Source: an uncultured Lachnospiraceae bacterium
GTDB lineage: Bacteria > Bacillota > Clostridia > Lachnospirales > Lachnospiraceae
Direction: 5' to 3'
DNA length: 61,250 nt
NCBI GenBank assembly: GCA_947629865.1
Contig: CANRFJ010000019.1
Coordinates: 1 to 61,250, forward strand
Shown: piece by piece, positions 42,652 through 52,565 of the stretch
Position numbering within the stretch: position 1 is the stretch's first letter
Layout of the letters: every line of letters starts with the position of its first letter
Program-made: the position numbers and the translations under genes
The notes under the pieces: generated by a model
The model's input: only the letters and a program-made list of their open reading frames with translations
The model's database searches: none
What the model was told of the DNA's origin: nothing

Positions 42652-43962
42652 ATGAATCACGGACGTTTCCCCGACATTATCGGGAAGAAGAAGCAGGGAT
42701 TGGCGCTGAGCGATGAGGAGATTCGGGATATGATTGCGGATTACACCGCAGGAAAGATACCCGATTATCAGATGTCGGCCATGCTTATGGCCATATGCTT
42801 TCGGGGACTGACAGATCGGGAACTGACTACCATGACTATGGCCATGAGGGATTCCGGCGAGGTGCTGGATCTGTCTGAAATTCCGGGCGTCAAGGTGGAT
42901 AAGCACTCCACAGGGGGTGTGGGAGATAAGGCCACCCTGATCGTGGGGCCCATGGTGGCGGCCTCCGGCGTGCCGGTGGCAAAGATGAGCGGCCGTGGGC
43001 TTGGATTTACGGGCGGGACAATCGACAAACTGGAATCCATACCGGGCTTTTGCGGGGAGATAAGCAATCGGGAATTTTTCCGGGCAGTCAGAAAAAACGG
43101 AATAAGCATCAAGGGGCAGACGGGCAATCTGGTTCCGGCGGATAAAAAGATGTATGCGCTCCGCGACGTCACTGGAACCGTGGACAGTATTCCCCTGATA
43201 GCAGCTTCCATCATGAGCAAGAAGCTGGCGGCGGGAGGCGATAAGATTGTGCTGGACGTGACGACCGGCAGCGGGGCGCTGATCGGAGATCTTGAAGGTT
43301 CGGTGGAGCTGGCCCGGCGCATGGTGGCAATCGGCAACGGAGCCGGACGGGAGACCGTGGCGATGATCACTAGTATGGAGGAGCCGCTCGGCTTTGCTGT
43401 GGGGAACCGCCTGGAGATACGGGAGGTCGTGGAGACTTTGCGGGGCGGCGGGCCGGAGGATGTGCGGATTGTGTGCACGGCTCTTGCCGGAATGATGCTC
43501 TCGCTGGGGAAAGGAATCTCCTATGAGGAGGGAAAAGAGCAGGCGCTGGAGGCGCTTGTGAGCGGCCGGGCTTATGAGCGGTTTCTGGCAATGGTGGAGA
43601 CGCAGGGAGGCGATGTGTCCTGCATCGAATATCCGGAACGGCTCGCCATAGCGGAGATAAGCGGGGAATTGCTGGCGGAGGAGGACGGATATCTTGCCGG
43701 AGTGGACGCCGGAAGGATAGGCGCCGCGGCCGGAATCCTGGGCGCCGGACGTGAGACGAAGGAGAGCGAAATTGATGCCGGAGCCGGAATCGTGATGAAA
43801 AAGAAGGTGGGAGACAGGGTGCGCGCCGGAGAGCCGGTGGCTGTCCTGTATACATCGCAGGAGGAGCGGCTTGAGCGGGCGCTCGCACATCTCAGAGGGT
43901 GTTGTACGGTTGCCGGGGAGAAGCCGGAGCCGCTAAAATTAGTGGTGGATATTATCCGGTAA
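42652..43962 (+). CDS. pdp: pyrimidine-nucleoside phosphorylase
   Basis: A 436-residue homodimeric enzyme that splits thymidine/uridine with phosphate into base and (deoxy)ribose 1-phosphate. The family signature SGRGLGFTGGTIDKLES is at about residues 113-129, and DKHSTGGVGDKATLIVGP binds phosphate. The C-terminal pyrimidine-nucleoside phosphorylase domain (AGIVMKKKVGDRVRAGEPV) is complete. AGGGAGG precedes the ATG. It is the first gene of normal composition after the island. Confidence 0.96.
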   Translation: MNHGRFPDIIGKKKQGLALSDEEIRDMIADYTAGKIPDYQMSAMLMAICFRGLTDRELTTMTMAMRDSGEVLDLSEIPGVKVDKHSTGGVGDKATLIVGPMVAASGVPVAKMSGRGLGFTGGTIDKLESIPGFCGEISNREFFRAVRKNGISIKGQTGNLVPADKKMYALRDVTGTVDSIPLIAASIMSKKLAAGGDKIVLDVTTGSGALIGDLEGSVELARRMVAIGNGAGRETVAMITSMEEPLGFAVGNRLEIREVVETLRGGGPEDVRIVCTALAGMMLSLGKGISYEEGKEQALEALVSGRAYERFLAMVETQGGDVSCIEYPERLAIAEISGELLAEEDGYLAGVDAGRIGAAAGILGAGRETKESEIDAGAGIVMKKKVGDRVRAGEPVAVLYTSQEERLERALAHLRGCCTVAGEKPEPLKLVVDIIR

Positions 43963-44011
43963 GTCTGCTACAATTGAAATAGAGTGTGGGGAGGAAGGAG
44001 AACAGCAGCGA

Positions 44012-45160
44012 ATGTATGATAGCATTGTAATTGGAAGCGGCTTTGCCGGAGCCGTTGCCGCCAGGGAACTGGCGGAACAGAAGGGCCAGAGGGTGCTGGT
44101 GGTGGATTCCCGAAGTCATATCGGCGGGAACTGCTATGACCGGCCGGACGAATACGGCATACTGATTCATCAGTACGGCCCCCATATTTTTCACACCAAC
44201 AGCGAGCGGGTATACCGCTATTTATCCCGTTTTACGGAGTGGTATGAATATCGTCATGAGGTAGTGGGAAATATATATGGCAGGGAACTGCCGATTCCCT
44301 TTAACCTGAATACGCTGGAGATGGTCTACGGAGAGAGGGCTCCCCATCTTGAGAGACTTCTTGTGGAAAACTTCGGCGAGGGCGCCCGCGTGCCCATTCT
44401 GGAATTGATGAACCATGAGGACGCGGAGTTGCAGGAGATCGCCCAGTACGTCTATGAAAATATTTTCCTCAAGTATACCATGAAGCAGTGGGGGAAATCC
44501 CCGAAGGAGATCGATCCCGCTGTGTCGGGGCGGGTTCCGGTGCTCTTATCCAGAGACAACCGGTATTTTCAGGATAAGTACCAGGGGCTGCCGCTGCATG
44601 GCTTTACGCCGCTCTTTGAGAAAATGCTGGATTTCGAGGGAATCGATGTGAGGCTGGACTGCGAGGCGAAGACGGTGCTCACGATCGCGCCGGAAGCGGA
44701 GCATCCGGTTCTCTTTGAGGGAGCGCCCTTTACGGGCAATGTCATTTTTACCGGCGCGCTGGACGAATTGTTTGACTGCCGTTTTGGGAGACTGCCATAC
44801 CGATCCCTGCGCTTTGATTTTGAACACTTCGACAGACAATTTTACCAGAGCCACGGCGTGGTGAATTACACCGTGTCGGAGGACTTCACCCGCATCACGG
44901 AATTTAAGTATCTGTCGGGGCAGTTAGATCTGCCGGGTACTACAATCGTCAGGGAATATCCGATGCCCTACCAGGGCGGCGGGGGAGAGATACCTTACTA
45001 TGCGATTAATAACGAGGAAAACGACGGATTGTTTGCCAGGTATAAGGAACTGGTGGGACGCATACCGAATTTTTATCTGTTGGGCAGGCTGGCGGAGTAC
45101 AAATATTACAATATCGACGCCATTGTGGAGAGAGCGCTGGATCTGGCCGGAAATTTATAA
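44012..45160 (+). CDS. glf: UDP-galactopyranose mutase
   Basis: A 382-residue FAD enzyme that converts UDP-galactopyranose to UDP-galactofuranose for surface polysaccharides. The N-terminal FAD dinucleotide fold is SIVIGSGFAGAVAARELAE, followed by DSRSHIGGNCYD and the family segment YGPHIFHTN. Arginine-containing substrate motifs such as EYPMPYQGG and EIPYYAINNEENDGL are kept near the C-terminus. The glycosyltransferase gene follows after 27 bases, suggesting one surface-glycan unit. Confidence 0.96.
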   Translation: MYDSIVIGSGFAGAVAARELAEQKGQRVLVVDSRSHIGGNCYDRPDEYGILIHQYGPHIFHTNSERVYRYLSRFTEWYEYRHEVVGNIYGRELPIPFNLNTLEMVYGERAPHLERLLVENFGEGARVPILELMNHEDAELQEIAQYVYENIFLKYTMKQWGKSPKEIDPAVSGRVPVLLSRDNRYFQDKYQGLPLHGFTPLFEKMLDFEGIDVRLDCEAKTVLTIAPEAEHPVLFEGAPFTGNVIFTGALDELFDCRFGRLPYRSLRFDFEHFDRQFYQSHGVVNYTVSEDFTRITEFKYLSGQLDLPGTTIVREYPMPYQGGGGEIPYYAINNEENDGLFARYKELVGRIPNFYLLGRLAEYKYYNIDAIVERALDLAGNL

Positions 45161-45187
45161 TATAACGGAGAAAGGAAAGAGTTTGCG

Positions 45188-46204
45188 ATGAAATTATTGA
45201 CAGTGGCAATCCCCTGTTATAATTCACAGGAGTATATGCGCCATGCGGTGGAGACCGTACTGGTGGGTGGGGAAGATGTGGAAATTATCCTGGTGAACGA
45301 CGGCTCGCAGGATGATACGGGGAGGATAGCGGACGAGCTGGCGGCGGAGAATCCCTCCATCGTGCGGGCGGTACATCAGAAAAACGGCGGCCATGGCGCA
45401 GCGGTGAATACGGGACTCTCCTATGCGAAGGGAGTGTACTTTAAGGTTCTGGACAGCGACGACTGGATGGACAGGGAGGCCCTTTTGAAGGTGCTGGACG
45501 TACTGCGCGGATTTGTGCAGGACGGACACGGGGTGGATATGCTCCTTGCCAATTATGTATATGAAAAGCCGAGCCTCCACAAGCACAAGGCCATTCGTTA
45601 CGACGGGGTATTTCCGGAAAACCAGGTGTTTACATGGAGCGACGTAAAGCGGTTTAAGACGAGCCAGAATATACTGATGCACTCTGTCATATACCGCACC
45701 AAACTGCTGCGCGACTGCAAGCTGGAGCTGCCGAAGCACACATTCTATGTAGATAATATTTTTGTCTACAATCCGCTGCCCTTTGTGAAGACCATGTACT
45801 ATCTGAATGTGGATCTGTACCGCTACTTCATCGGCCGTGAGGATCAGTCGGTGAACGAGAAAGTCATGATCGGCCGCATCGACCAGCAGCTCAAGGTGAA
45901 TAAACTGATGATCGACGCCTACGACCTGACAAAGATAAAGAATAAAAAACTGCGGGCATATATGGTGAAATACCTGACTATGATGATGACGATAAGCTCT
46001 GTTTTCCTGATTAAAGAGGGAAGCGAGGAGAGTCTGGCCAAGCGGGAGGAGCTCTGGGCTTATCTGAAAGCCCAGAACAAAGGTATGTACCGCATGGTAA
46101 ATAAACTGGCGCTCAGCAAGCCTATGCAGTTCCGCGGCAAGGCCGGACGCAAGATCGTGGTGTGGGGATATTCCCTGTCCCAGAAAATTTACGGGTTCAA
46201 CTAG
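45188..46204 (+). CDS. family 2 glycosyltransferase
   Basis: A 338-residue GT-A-fold enzyme. The N-terminal domain has TVAIPCYNSQEYMRHAVET, nucleotide-binding VNDGSQDDT, and the metal motif DSDDWMD (about residue 94). The C-terminal half contains WGYSLSQKIYGF at the end and no membrane helix. Next to glf, it could add galactofuranose or another sugar to a surface polymer; the acceptor is unknown. The stop lies 3 bases from the convergent pncB stop. Confidence 0.9.
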   Translation: MKLLTVAIPCYNSQEYMRHAVETVLVGGEDVEIILVNDGSQDDTGRIADELAAENPSIVRAVHQKNGGHGAAVNTGLSYAKGVYFKVLDSDDWMDREALLKVLDVLRGFVQDGHGVDMLLANYVYEKPSLHKHKAIRYDGVFPENQVFTWSDVKRFKTSQNILMHSVIYRTKLLRDCKLELPKHTFYVDNIFVYNPLPFVKTMYYLNVDLYRYFIGREDQSVNEKVMIGRIDQQLKVNKLMIDAYDLTKIKNKKLRAYMVKYLTMMMTISSVFLIKEGSEESLAKREELWAYLKAQNKGMYRMVNKLALSKPMQFRGKAGRKIVVWGYSLSQKIYGFN

Positions 46205-46207
46205 AGG

Positions 46208-47653
46208 TTATTCTTTATAATGGTCTAAAAGGGACGCCTTGATCTGATACAGTTTATCCGATAAATCCACATATACCTCCTGGGGATTAACCAGACGTCT
46301 CGTCTCCTCCCAGAGGGTTTCCAGCTGCTCCTTGCAGTAGGTCTGTATCTCCATGACGCTCGGCGTCTCGTAAATGCACTGTCCGTTTTTGAAAATAGGA
46401 ACGAGGATCTCCTTCATCTCATAGGTGCCGCCGGTAAGTTTTGTTTTCTTCCAGGTAGCGTTCGGATCGAACAGAAGGAGGTCTTTCGCTGTGTCAAAGG
46501 TCTCTCCGGCCAGGGTGATATAATCCGCGCGGATCTTGCCGGTCTCCTTATCATAAATCCGGTATACGGTCTTATTGCCGGGGTTAGTGATCTTGGCGGG
46601 ATTTTCGGAGAGCTTAATCTTAGGAATCATTTCCCCGTCCGCTTCCACCGCGGCCAGTTTATATACGCCGCCAAAAGCGGGCGTGTTTTTGGATGTAATC
46701 AGATTGGTGCCGACGCCCCAGGAATCGATGCAGGCGCCCTGCGAGAGCAGGGAGTCGATGAGGTACTCGTCCAGATCGCTGGAGGCGCATATGGCGGCGT
46801 CCTCAAAGCCTGCTGCATCTAACATTTTACGGGCCTTTTTTGACAGATAGGCCAGATCTCCGCTGTCGAGGCGTATACCGTATTTTGACGGCATCTTTCC
46901 GGCGGCGCGGAGTTCCTCAAACACCTGAATGGCGTGGGGGACGCCGGAGCGCAGTGTGTCATAGGTATCTACCAGCAGGGTGGTATTTTCGGGATAGAGC
47001 TCCGCGTACTTGCGAAAGGCAGTCAGTTCGTCCCCAAAACTCATAATCCAGCTGTGCGCATGGGTTCCCAGCGCGGGGATTCCAAATTCCTTTGCGCAGA
47101 TGACGTTGCTGGTGCCGATGCAGCCTCCGATGACAGCTGCCCTGGCGCCGAAGGTACCGGCGTCCGGCCCCTGAGCCCGCCGAAGGCCAAATTCCATGAC
47201 GCTGCCGCCCCTGGCTGCATAGCAGACTCTGGCGGCTTTTGTGGCGATCAGGCTTTGGTGGTTGATGAGGTTGAGCAGGGCTGTCTCCACTAGCTGCGCC
47301 TCCATGATGGGCGCCACTACCTTTACAAGGGGCTCCCTTGGGAAGATGACCGTGCCCTCCGGTATGGCATATATGTCGCCGGTAAAATGAAAACTGGCAA
47401 GATAGTCTAAAAAATCTTCGCGGAACGTGCCGAGACTGCGGAGATAATCGATGTCGTCATAGTCAAAATGAAGGCTCTTGACATAGTCGATGACCTGTGC
47501 GAGTCCGGCGCACACGGCATATCCGCCGTCGTCCGGATTCTGCCGGTAAAACAGGTCAAAAACCACGGTTTCCGTCGCGCCATTCTGAAAATATCCCTGC
47601 ATCATTGTCAATTCATAAAAATCCGTAAGAAGGGTAAAATTTCTGTTATCCAT
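46208..47653 (-). CDS. pncB: nicotinate phosphoribosyltransferase
   Basis: A 481-residue enzyme joining nicotinate to PRPP in NAD salvage, with ATP. Recognisable elements: DFYELTMMQGYFQNG near the N-terminus, FGLRRAQGPDAG with the PRPP loop, HSWIMSFGDE carrying the regulatory histidine, LVDTYDTLRSG and the C-terminal barrel end. The length matches long-type bacterial PncB. The gene is single and convergent with the glycosyltransferase gene. Confidence 0.95.
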   Translation of the reverse strand: MDNRNFTLLTDFYELTMMQGYFQNGATETVVFDLFYRQNPDDGGYAVCAGLAQVIDYVKSLHFDYDDIDYLRSLGTFREDFLDYLASFHFTGDIYAIPEGTVIFPREPLVKVVAPIMEAQLVETALLNLINHQSLIATKAARVCYAARGGSVMEFGLRRAQGPDAGTFGARAAVIGGCIGTSNVICAKEFGIPALGTHAHSWIMSFGDELTAFRKYAELYPENTTLLVDTYDTLRSGVPHAIQVFEELRAAGKMPSKYGIRLDSGDLAYLSKKARKMLDAAGFEDAAICASSDLDEYLIDSLLSQGACIDSWGVGTNLITSKNTPAFGGVYKLAAVEADGEMIPKIKLSENPAKITNPGNKTVYRIYDKETGKIRADYITLAGETFDTAKDLLLFDPNATWKKTKLTGGTYEMKEILVPIFKNGQCIYETPSVMEIQTYCKEQLETLWEETRRLVNPQEVYVDLSDKLYQIKASLLDHYKE

Positions 47654-47729
47654 ATCGTTTCCCGTATCCTTTCATTAACTACAGCCTGCGGTTCCATGCG
47701 GCAGACATATAATCTGCCGGATTAAAGGT

Positions 47730-48287
47730 TCAAAAGGGCAGTTGTGTCTCCCTCAGCGGCTTCCAGTTGCGATCCCGCTCCAGAAGAACCGGTTCCATGC
47801 CGGACAGAGAGGGCCACTGGATCCCGATGTCGGGATCGTTCCAGAGGATTCCGCCCTCATCTCCAGGGTGGTAAAAATCCGTCACCTTGTAACAGAATTC
47901 CGCCTCCTCGGAGAGGACGAGATAGCCGTGTGCGAAGCCCTCGGAGATATAAAACTGTTTTTTGTTTTCCGCGGACAGTTCAAGACCGTACCACTGTCCA
48001 TAGGTCTCTGAGTCCCTGCGCAGATCGACGGCCACGTCAAAGACAGAACCCCGAATCGCGCGCACCAGCTTTCCCTGCGGGTGCTCCTTCTGGAAGTGAA
48101 GGCCCCGGAGGATTCCCCTTGTGGACATGGACTGGTTGTCCTGGACAAAATCCATGTTCAGTCCCTCCTCCTCCATCTCCCGCTTGTTATAGGTCTCCAT
48201 AAAGTAGCCCCGCTCGTCGCGAAATACGGTGGGCTCAATGATATACAGTCCCTCGATGGGGCATCTGCTCACTGTGATTTTTGCCAT
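47730..48287 (-). CDS. rfbC: dTDP-4-dehydrorhamnose 3,5-epimerase
   Basis: A 185-residue cupin-fold epimerase of the dTDP-L-rhamnose pathway. Motifs include FRDERGYFMETYNKREM, DNQSMSTRGILRGLHFQ with the catalytic histidine, FDVAVDLR with the aspartate, and the YISEGFAHGYLVL strand. It lies directly downstream of rfbA. The other pathway genes, rfbB and rfbD, are not in this window. Confidence 0.95.
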   Translation of the reverse strand: MAKITVSRCPIEGLYIIEPTVFRDERGYFMETYNKREMEEEGLNMDFVQDNQSMSTRGILRGLHFQKEHPQGKLVRAIRGSVFDVAVDLRRDSETYGQWYGLELSAENKKQFYISEGFAHGYLVLSEEAEFCYKVTDFYHPGDEGGILWNDPDIGIQWPSLSGMEPVLLERDRNWKPLRETQLPF

Positions 48288-48306
48288 GTGTCGCCTCCCT
48301 CATTAT

Positions 48307-49185
48307 TTATATCAGATATTTGCCGCTGATGACGTCCATCAGATATTGGCCGTACTGATTTTTTTTCAGTATCTCATAGGCCGCCAGCACATCCTCTCTG
48401 GAAATCCACCCGTTAAGGTAGGCGATTTCCTCCAGACAGCCAATCTTGCGGTGCTGGTGCTGCTCTACCGTCTTGACAAAGTTGGTGGCCTCCACTAACG
48501 ACTCATGGGTGCCGGTGTCCAGCCAGGTAAATCCCTGCCCCAGGAGAGATACGTTTAATTCTCCCTGAGCCAGATATATTTTGTTCAGGTCGGTGATCTC
48601 CAGTTCACCCCGCTTGGACGGCTTTAAGCTGCGGGCGTATTCCACAACCCGATTGTCGTAGAAATAGAGTCCGGTGACACAGTAATTGCTTTTTGGGTGC
48701 TGCGGCTTCTCCTCGATAGAAACTGCCCTTCCCGTCGAGTCAAACTCCACGATGCCAAAGCGCTCCGGATCGTCGACATAGTATCCGAAGACCGTGGCGC
48801 CCCGCTCGACAGCGGCGGCCGTGCGCAGCAACCGCGTCAGCCCGTGCCCGTGGAATATGTTGTCGCCCAGTATCATTGCCACCGAGTCGCCGCCGATAAA
48901 GTCTGCTCCGAGGATAAAGGCCTGTGCCAGACCGTCGGGGCTTGGCTGCACCTGATACGACAGGGAGATGCCAAACTGGTGCCCGTCGCCTAACAGCTCC
49001 TCAAAGCGCGGCAGATCCTCCGGCGTGGAAATGATCAGGATATCCCGTATGCCGGCCGTCATGAGGACAGACAGGGGATAGTAGATCATTGGCTTGTCAT
49101 AGACAGGCAGCAGCTGTTTGGAGGTCACGCAGGTCAACGGGTAGAGACGCGTACCGGAGCCGCCAGCCAGAATAATGCCCTTCAT
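48307..49185 (-). CDS. rfbA: glucose-1-phosphate thymidylyltransferase
   Basis: A 292-residue nucleotidyltransferase making dTDP-glucose for rhamnose synthesis. The nucleotide loop is [16 protein letters not shown] at the N-terminus, followed by [12 protein letters not shown] and, for the metal site, [11 protein letters not shown] 49185 gives the family-typical start; TTG 49191 is nearer to the AAAGGA site and cannot be excluded. It precedes rfbC by 19 bases. An upstream TATAAT (49237-49232) lies in the leader. Confidence 0.95.
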   Translation of the reverse strand: MKGIILAGGSGTRLYPLTCVTSKQLLPVYDKPMIYYPLSVLMTAGIRDILIISTPEDLPRFEELLGDGHQFGISLSYQVQPSPDGLAQAFILGADFIGGDSVAMILGDNIFHGHGLTRLLRTAAAVERGATVFGYYVDDPERFGIVEFDSTGRAVSIEEKPQHPKSNYCVTGLYFYDNRVVEYARSLKPSKRGELEITDLNKIYLAQGELNVSLLGQGFTWLDTGTHESLVEATNFVKTVEQHQHRKIGCLEEIAYLNGWISREDVLAAYEILKKNQYGQYLMDVISGKYLI

Positions 49186-49302
49186 AAACAAATAATTCCT
49201 TTCATTTTATAATTTATTAACTGATTCCACTATTATAGCAGATAATGGAAGAAAAGGAAACGCCAAATTATATCGGTTTTCCACCTGTTAAAAAAAATGT
49301 AC

Positions 49303-49330
49303 TTGAAACATTTTCCATATCCAGTATAAT
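49303..49330 (+). promoter_or_regulatory. promoter of the aquaporin gene
   Basis: -35 TTGAAA (49303-49308), 16-base spacer and consensus -10 TATAAT (49325-49330), 34 bases before the ATG. Confidence 0.7.
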
Positions 49331-49363
49331 TAAAAAAGAATAAAGATTTAAGGAGGTAATTTC

Positions 49364-50038
49364 ATGAATTCACTCAAAAAGTATGTAGCAGAATTTATTG
49401 GAACCTTTGTACTTGTGTTGTTTGCCTGCGGGACGGCCGCTGTGGTCGGCTGCTCCTCGGAAAACGGAACCGGCTATCTGCTGACGGCCCTTTCCTTCGG
49501 ACTGGTGATCGTAGCCATGGCATATTCCATCGGCAACGTGTCCGGCTGTCATATCAATCCGGCCGTGTCCATTGCCATGCTGGTGAGCAAAAGAATGAGC
49601 GTCACGGATTTCGTCGGCTATGTAGTGGCCCAGTTCCTCGGCGCGATTGCCGGAGCCGCCGTGCTGATGGGATTTGTGGGCAGAGAGAGCGGGCTTGGTG
49701 CCAATGCTCTTTTCAATGACGATATTCTTCGCTCGCTTTTGATCGAGATTATCCTGACCTTTGTATTTGTCATTGCCGTCCTCGGCGTGACTTCCAAGAC
49801 AGAAAACAGTGCAGTGGCGGGACTCGTCATCGGTCTGACGCTGACGCTGGTACATATTCTCGGCATATCCTTTACCGGCACCTCTGTCAATCCGGCCAGA
49901 AGCTTTGGCCCGGCTCTGTTAGTGGGCGGCGACGCACTGGCCAACGTGTGGGTGTTTATCGTGGCTCCGCTGATCGGAGGCGTTCTGGCCGCTCTGGTAT
50001 ATCAGTTTCTGAGCGGCGGCGAAGACACCGCCAGCTAA
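49364..50038 (+). CDS. aqpZ: aquaporin/MIP family channel
   Basis: A 224-residue membrane channel with six helices. Both NPA boxes are present: GCHINPAVSIAML and GTSVNPARSFGPAL. The serine and arginine around the second box, with a short length, fit water-type AqpZ more than glycerol facilitators. AAGGAGG precedes the ATG. A single-gene transcript is likely. Confidence 0.93.
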   Translation: MNSLKKYVAEFIGTFVLVLFACGTAAVVGCSSENGTGYLLTALSFGLVIVAMAYSIGNVSGCHINPAVSIAMLVSKRMSVTDFVGYVVAQFLGAIAGAAVLMGFVGRESGLGANALFNDDILRSLLIEIILTFVFVIAVLGVTSKTENSAVAGLVIGLTLTLVHILGISFTGTSVNPARSFGPALLVGGDALANVWVFIVAPLIGGVLAALVYQFLSGGEDTAS

Positions 50039-50073
50039 GAGCGGGAATGTATACGGCAGAAAGCGGCAGTATA

Positions 50074-50103
50074 AGGCGGACAGGGAAGACCTCCCGTCCG
50101 CCT
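50074..50103. terminator. hairpin between aqpZ and hydE
   Basis: AGGCGGAC (50074-50081) pairs with GTCCGCCT (50096-50103), extended by inner GGGA/TCCC. It covers the last base of hydE. Without a T tract, its terminating ability is uncertain. Confidence 0.45.
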
Positions 50104-51149
50104 CATCGGATTCGGCTGTCTCCTCGGCTTACAGCCAGTTTGTAACCGACGGATCCCACCCGAAGATTAAGACAGTTTTTACATTGTGCGGACTCCTCGC
50201 CAGTACAGATTTTATTGGCGTAGAGTTCGTATTTTTTTCGCACTCCTGTGGGGGAGAGGTTCGGCATGACTACGTTGGCGCCCGCTAAGAGGCCCTGTTC
50301 CCTTCCGTCCGGGGCAATCGTGCCAAGCGCTGTAGTGGCGGGGAGCAGGACGCCCGGAAACAGGAGGCGGAGGGTGGCCAGGAGAATCAGAGTACGGGAG
50401 AAAGAGCCGTTCTCCCTGTCGGCAAACGGCGTGTCCGGATGAGTCAGGAAGGGGCCTATGCCAATCATATGCGGTTTTAAATCCTGTAAAAAGCGGATAT
50501 CCGATACCAGGTTGTCCACTGTCTGGCCGGGGGAGCCCACCATAAAGCCCGCTCCCACCTGATAGCCGATTTCACGGAGGGTATACAGGCATTCCTTCCG
50601 GTGTGCCAGGCTCATCGTCTCCGGATGCAGATACCGGTAGTGGCTCTCGTCCGCAGTCTCATGCCGCAGCAGATACCGGTCGGCTCCGGCCTCAAACCAC
50701 GCCTCGTATTCTTCCCTCGTCCGCTCCCCCACCGACAGGGTGATGGCGCAGTCAGGGAATTCCTTTTTGATCTGGCGGATTATATCCGCCAGACGGCTCT
50801 CCGTAAACCAGGCGTCCTCGCCGCTCTGCAATACGAAGGTGCGGAAGCCCAGACTATACCCTTCTCTGGCGCAGGAGACAATCTCCTCCGGCGTAAGCCG
50901 GTAGCGCTCCAGATTTGCGTTGCTTTTGCGGATACCGCAGTAATAGCAGTCATTCCGGCATATATTGCTGAATTCGATCAGCCCGCGGATATAGACGTCC
51001 TTACCGTATTCTCTCTCCCTGACGGCTCTGGCCCTGGCGAAAAGAGCCTGCGACTCTCTTTCGCTCAGGCCCTCTATTATCCGGACAAATTCCCCGTCTG
51101 TCAGATTTTTTTCTCTCTCCAGTTTCTCAATCAAATCCATATTTGTCAT
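50103..51149 (-). CDS. hydE: [FeFe] hydrogenase maturase HydE
   Basis: A 348-residue radical SAM enzyme that helps build the hydrogenase H-cluster. The radical SAM cysteines are in FSNICRNDCYYCGI (C-x3-C-x2-C), and the barrel continues with QSGEDAWFTESRLADII, LSVGERTREEYE and GFMVGSPGQTVDNLV. Near the C-terminus, ATTALGTIAPDGRE and VVMPNLSPT match HydE. ATG 51149 has AGGTGA about 7 bases upstream; GTG 51158 is possible. HydF and HydG are not in the window. A small gene of unknown function lies just upstream on the same strand. Confidence 0.93.
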   Translation of the reverse strand: MTNMDLIEKLEREKNLTDGEFVRIIEGLSERESQALFARARAVREREYGKDVYIRGLIEFSNICRNDCYYCGIRKSNANLERYRLTPEEIVSCAREGYSLGFRTFVLQSGEDAWFTESRLADIIRQIKKEFPDCAITLSVGERTREEYEAWFEAGADRYLLRHETADESHYRYLHPETMSLAHRKECLYTLREIGYQVGAGFMVGSPGQTVDNLVSDIRFLQDLKPHMIGIGPFLTHPDTPFADRENGSFSRTLILLATLRLLFPGVLLPATTALGTIAPDGREQGLLAGANVVMPNLSPTGVRKKYELYANKICTGEESAQCKNCLNLRVGSVGYKLAVSRGDSRIR

Positions 51150-51164
51150 CGGTCTCACCTATCC

Positions 51165-51611
51165 TTATCCGCAGTCCGACGGCGGCGCGGGCTGTCCGTG
51201 CAGTCTTCTGGCCCGGTCAAACTTCAGAATCTGCTTTCTTCTCACATTATGGCCCACGGCGTCCCGGTATTCCTCGTTGACGTAGTGGAGGATACAGGGA
51301 AGCGTCTCCGACACGCCCGGCACATCATAGTATACCGCCACCACCACATAATTCATGGGGCCGGTCTGATATAACTGCAATCCGGCAAAGTATCCGGCAT
51401 AGTTTTTTTTCAGATACCGGTCAATGCGCTTTACCAGTTCGCAATACCTCTCCTGCCACCCCGGATTGACGTAGGACATACTGACGTCATATAAATAATT
51501 ACAGGTTTCCATAGATACCCCGGCAAAATAGATTTGCTTCCAGTATATGCGGGGTAGGGCCGGACGGTTCTTTCCGTCCCGCTCACCATAATGATAACGC
51601 AGGGTGGGCAT
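51165..51611 (-). CDS. hypothetical protein upstream of hydE
   Basis: A 148-residue soluble protein without recognised family. It has aromatic-rich segments (NYLYDVSMSYVNPGWQERYC; KKNYAGYFAGLQLYQTGP) and a basic tail. No signal peptide or membrane helix is present. The first ATG has no good ribosome-binding site; a start at 51512 behind GGGG is equally likely. It ends 15 bases before hydE on the same strand, so co-transcription is probable. Confidence 0.55.
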   Translation of the reverse strand: MPTLRYHYGERDGKNRPALPRIYWKQIYFAGVSMETCNYLYDVSMSYVNPGWQERYCELVKRIDRYLKKNYAGYFAGLQLYQTGPMNYVVVAVYYDVPGVSETLPCILHYVNEEYRDAVGHNVRRKQILKFDRARRLHGQPAPPSDCG

Positions 51612-51712
51612 ATTTTCAAGTTTTAACTTAAGAGGCGAGAAAAAAGAGATAACTACAGAGGCGCGGAAAAGGAGCCGGATTTTTCCGGTGATGGTTCCCT
51701 ATGCCCCGCTTA

Positions 51713-52564
51713 TCACTTCCCTGTTGCTAAAAGGGAAATGTCCCCGCTGACGGTGTCAAAATCATATCGACGGGAAGTATTCTCCCCGTCGCCGCAGAGG
51801 AGGGAATCGCCGCCCAACGACCGAGAGGGGAAGTTACAGTTGAAATCCCCGCTCACCGTATCATAATCGGCCAGAAAGTCCGAGTCCGGAGGCAGTCTCA
51901 GCAGCAGATCGCCGCTGACGCTCTCCAGATCCACCGACTCCGGAGCGGAGGAGAAATTACATTCGCCGTTGCCGCTCACTGTCTCGCCGTCGAAGTTCCT
52001 GGCTGCGCCGTCAAAGGTAAAATCCCCGCTTACGGTCTCAAGACTGAGACTGTCGGTGCTGAGTCCGGTAAAGGACAGAGTTCCGGATACGCTGCCGCAG
52101 GAGATGTCTTTCAGGCCGGAGGCCAGTGCGTCCGGAATCCGGATTTCCAGATCCTTTTTCGAATTTCGGGCAAAGAGAAAGATTTTGCTGGCCTCGGGCC
52201 GGATATGCAGGGTACGGCCGTCAAAATAGTAATGTACCTTTGTTTCTTCTGTCAGGGCGTCCGGAGAGGTCTCCGCAATCTGTATGCTGTCTCCCAAATA
52301 ACGGGCGACGGTTACGGAACCGGATTTCCAGTCAATGTCCAGCGCCTCCAGCGCCTCGGCGTCAATCTCTCCGTTTCCGGCCGTATACCGGTCGGCATTG
52401 TCATAATGGGAGGAGAAGAAGCCTATGCCTCCGCTAAAGAAGCCGCCGGAGAAGATATTTTCTCCGGAGATTCCGATGATCAAAACGGCAGTGAGAAAGA
52501 CCGCCAGTACAGAGGAGGCAATCAGACGGATCCATGTACTTGTTTTTCCTCTCAATGTATACAC
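51713..52564 (-). CDS. DUF4097 family beta-solenoid protein, membrane anchored
   Basis: A 283-residue protein with an N-terminal membrane anchor (about residues 12-33, LIASSVLAVFLTAVLIIGIS) and a long DUF4097 beta-strand repeat region. The repeats appear as ETVSGDF, ETVSGNG, ESVSGDL, DTVSGDF and DTVSGDI, each about 20 residues apart, forming a parallel beta solenoid. Family members are third in PadR operons and may act outside the membrane in envelope-stress sensing. It follows the HAAS-domain gene by 1 base. Confidence 0.86.
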   Translation of the reverse strand: MYTLRGKTSTWIRLIASSVLAVFLTAVLIIGISGENIFSGGFFSGGIGFFSSHYDNADRYTAGNGEIDAEALEALDIDWKSGSVTVARYLGDSIQIAETSPDALTEETKVHYYFDGRTLHIRPEASKIFLFARNSKKDLEIRIPDALASGLKDISCGSVSGTLSFTGLSTDSLSLETVSGDFTFDGAARNFDGETVSGNGECNFSSAPESVDLESVSGDLLLRLPPDSDFLADYDTVSGDFNCNFPSRSLGGDSLLCGDGENTSRRYDFDTVSGDISLLATGK

Positions 52565-52565
52565 C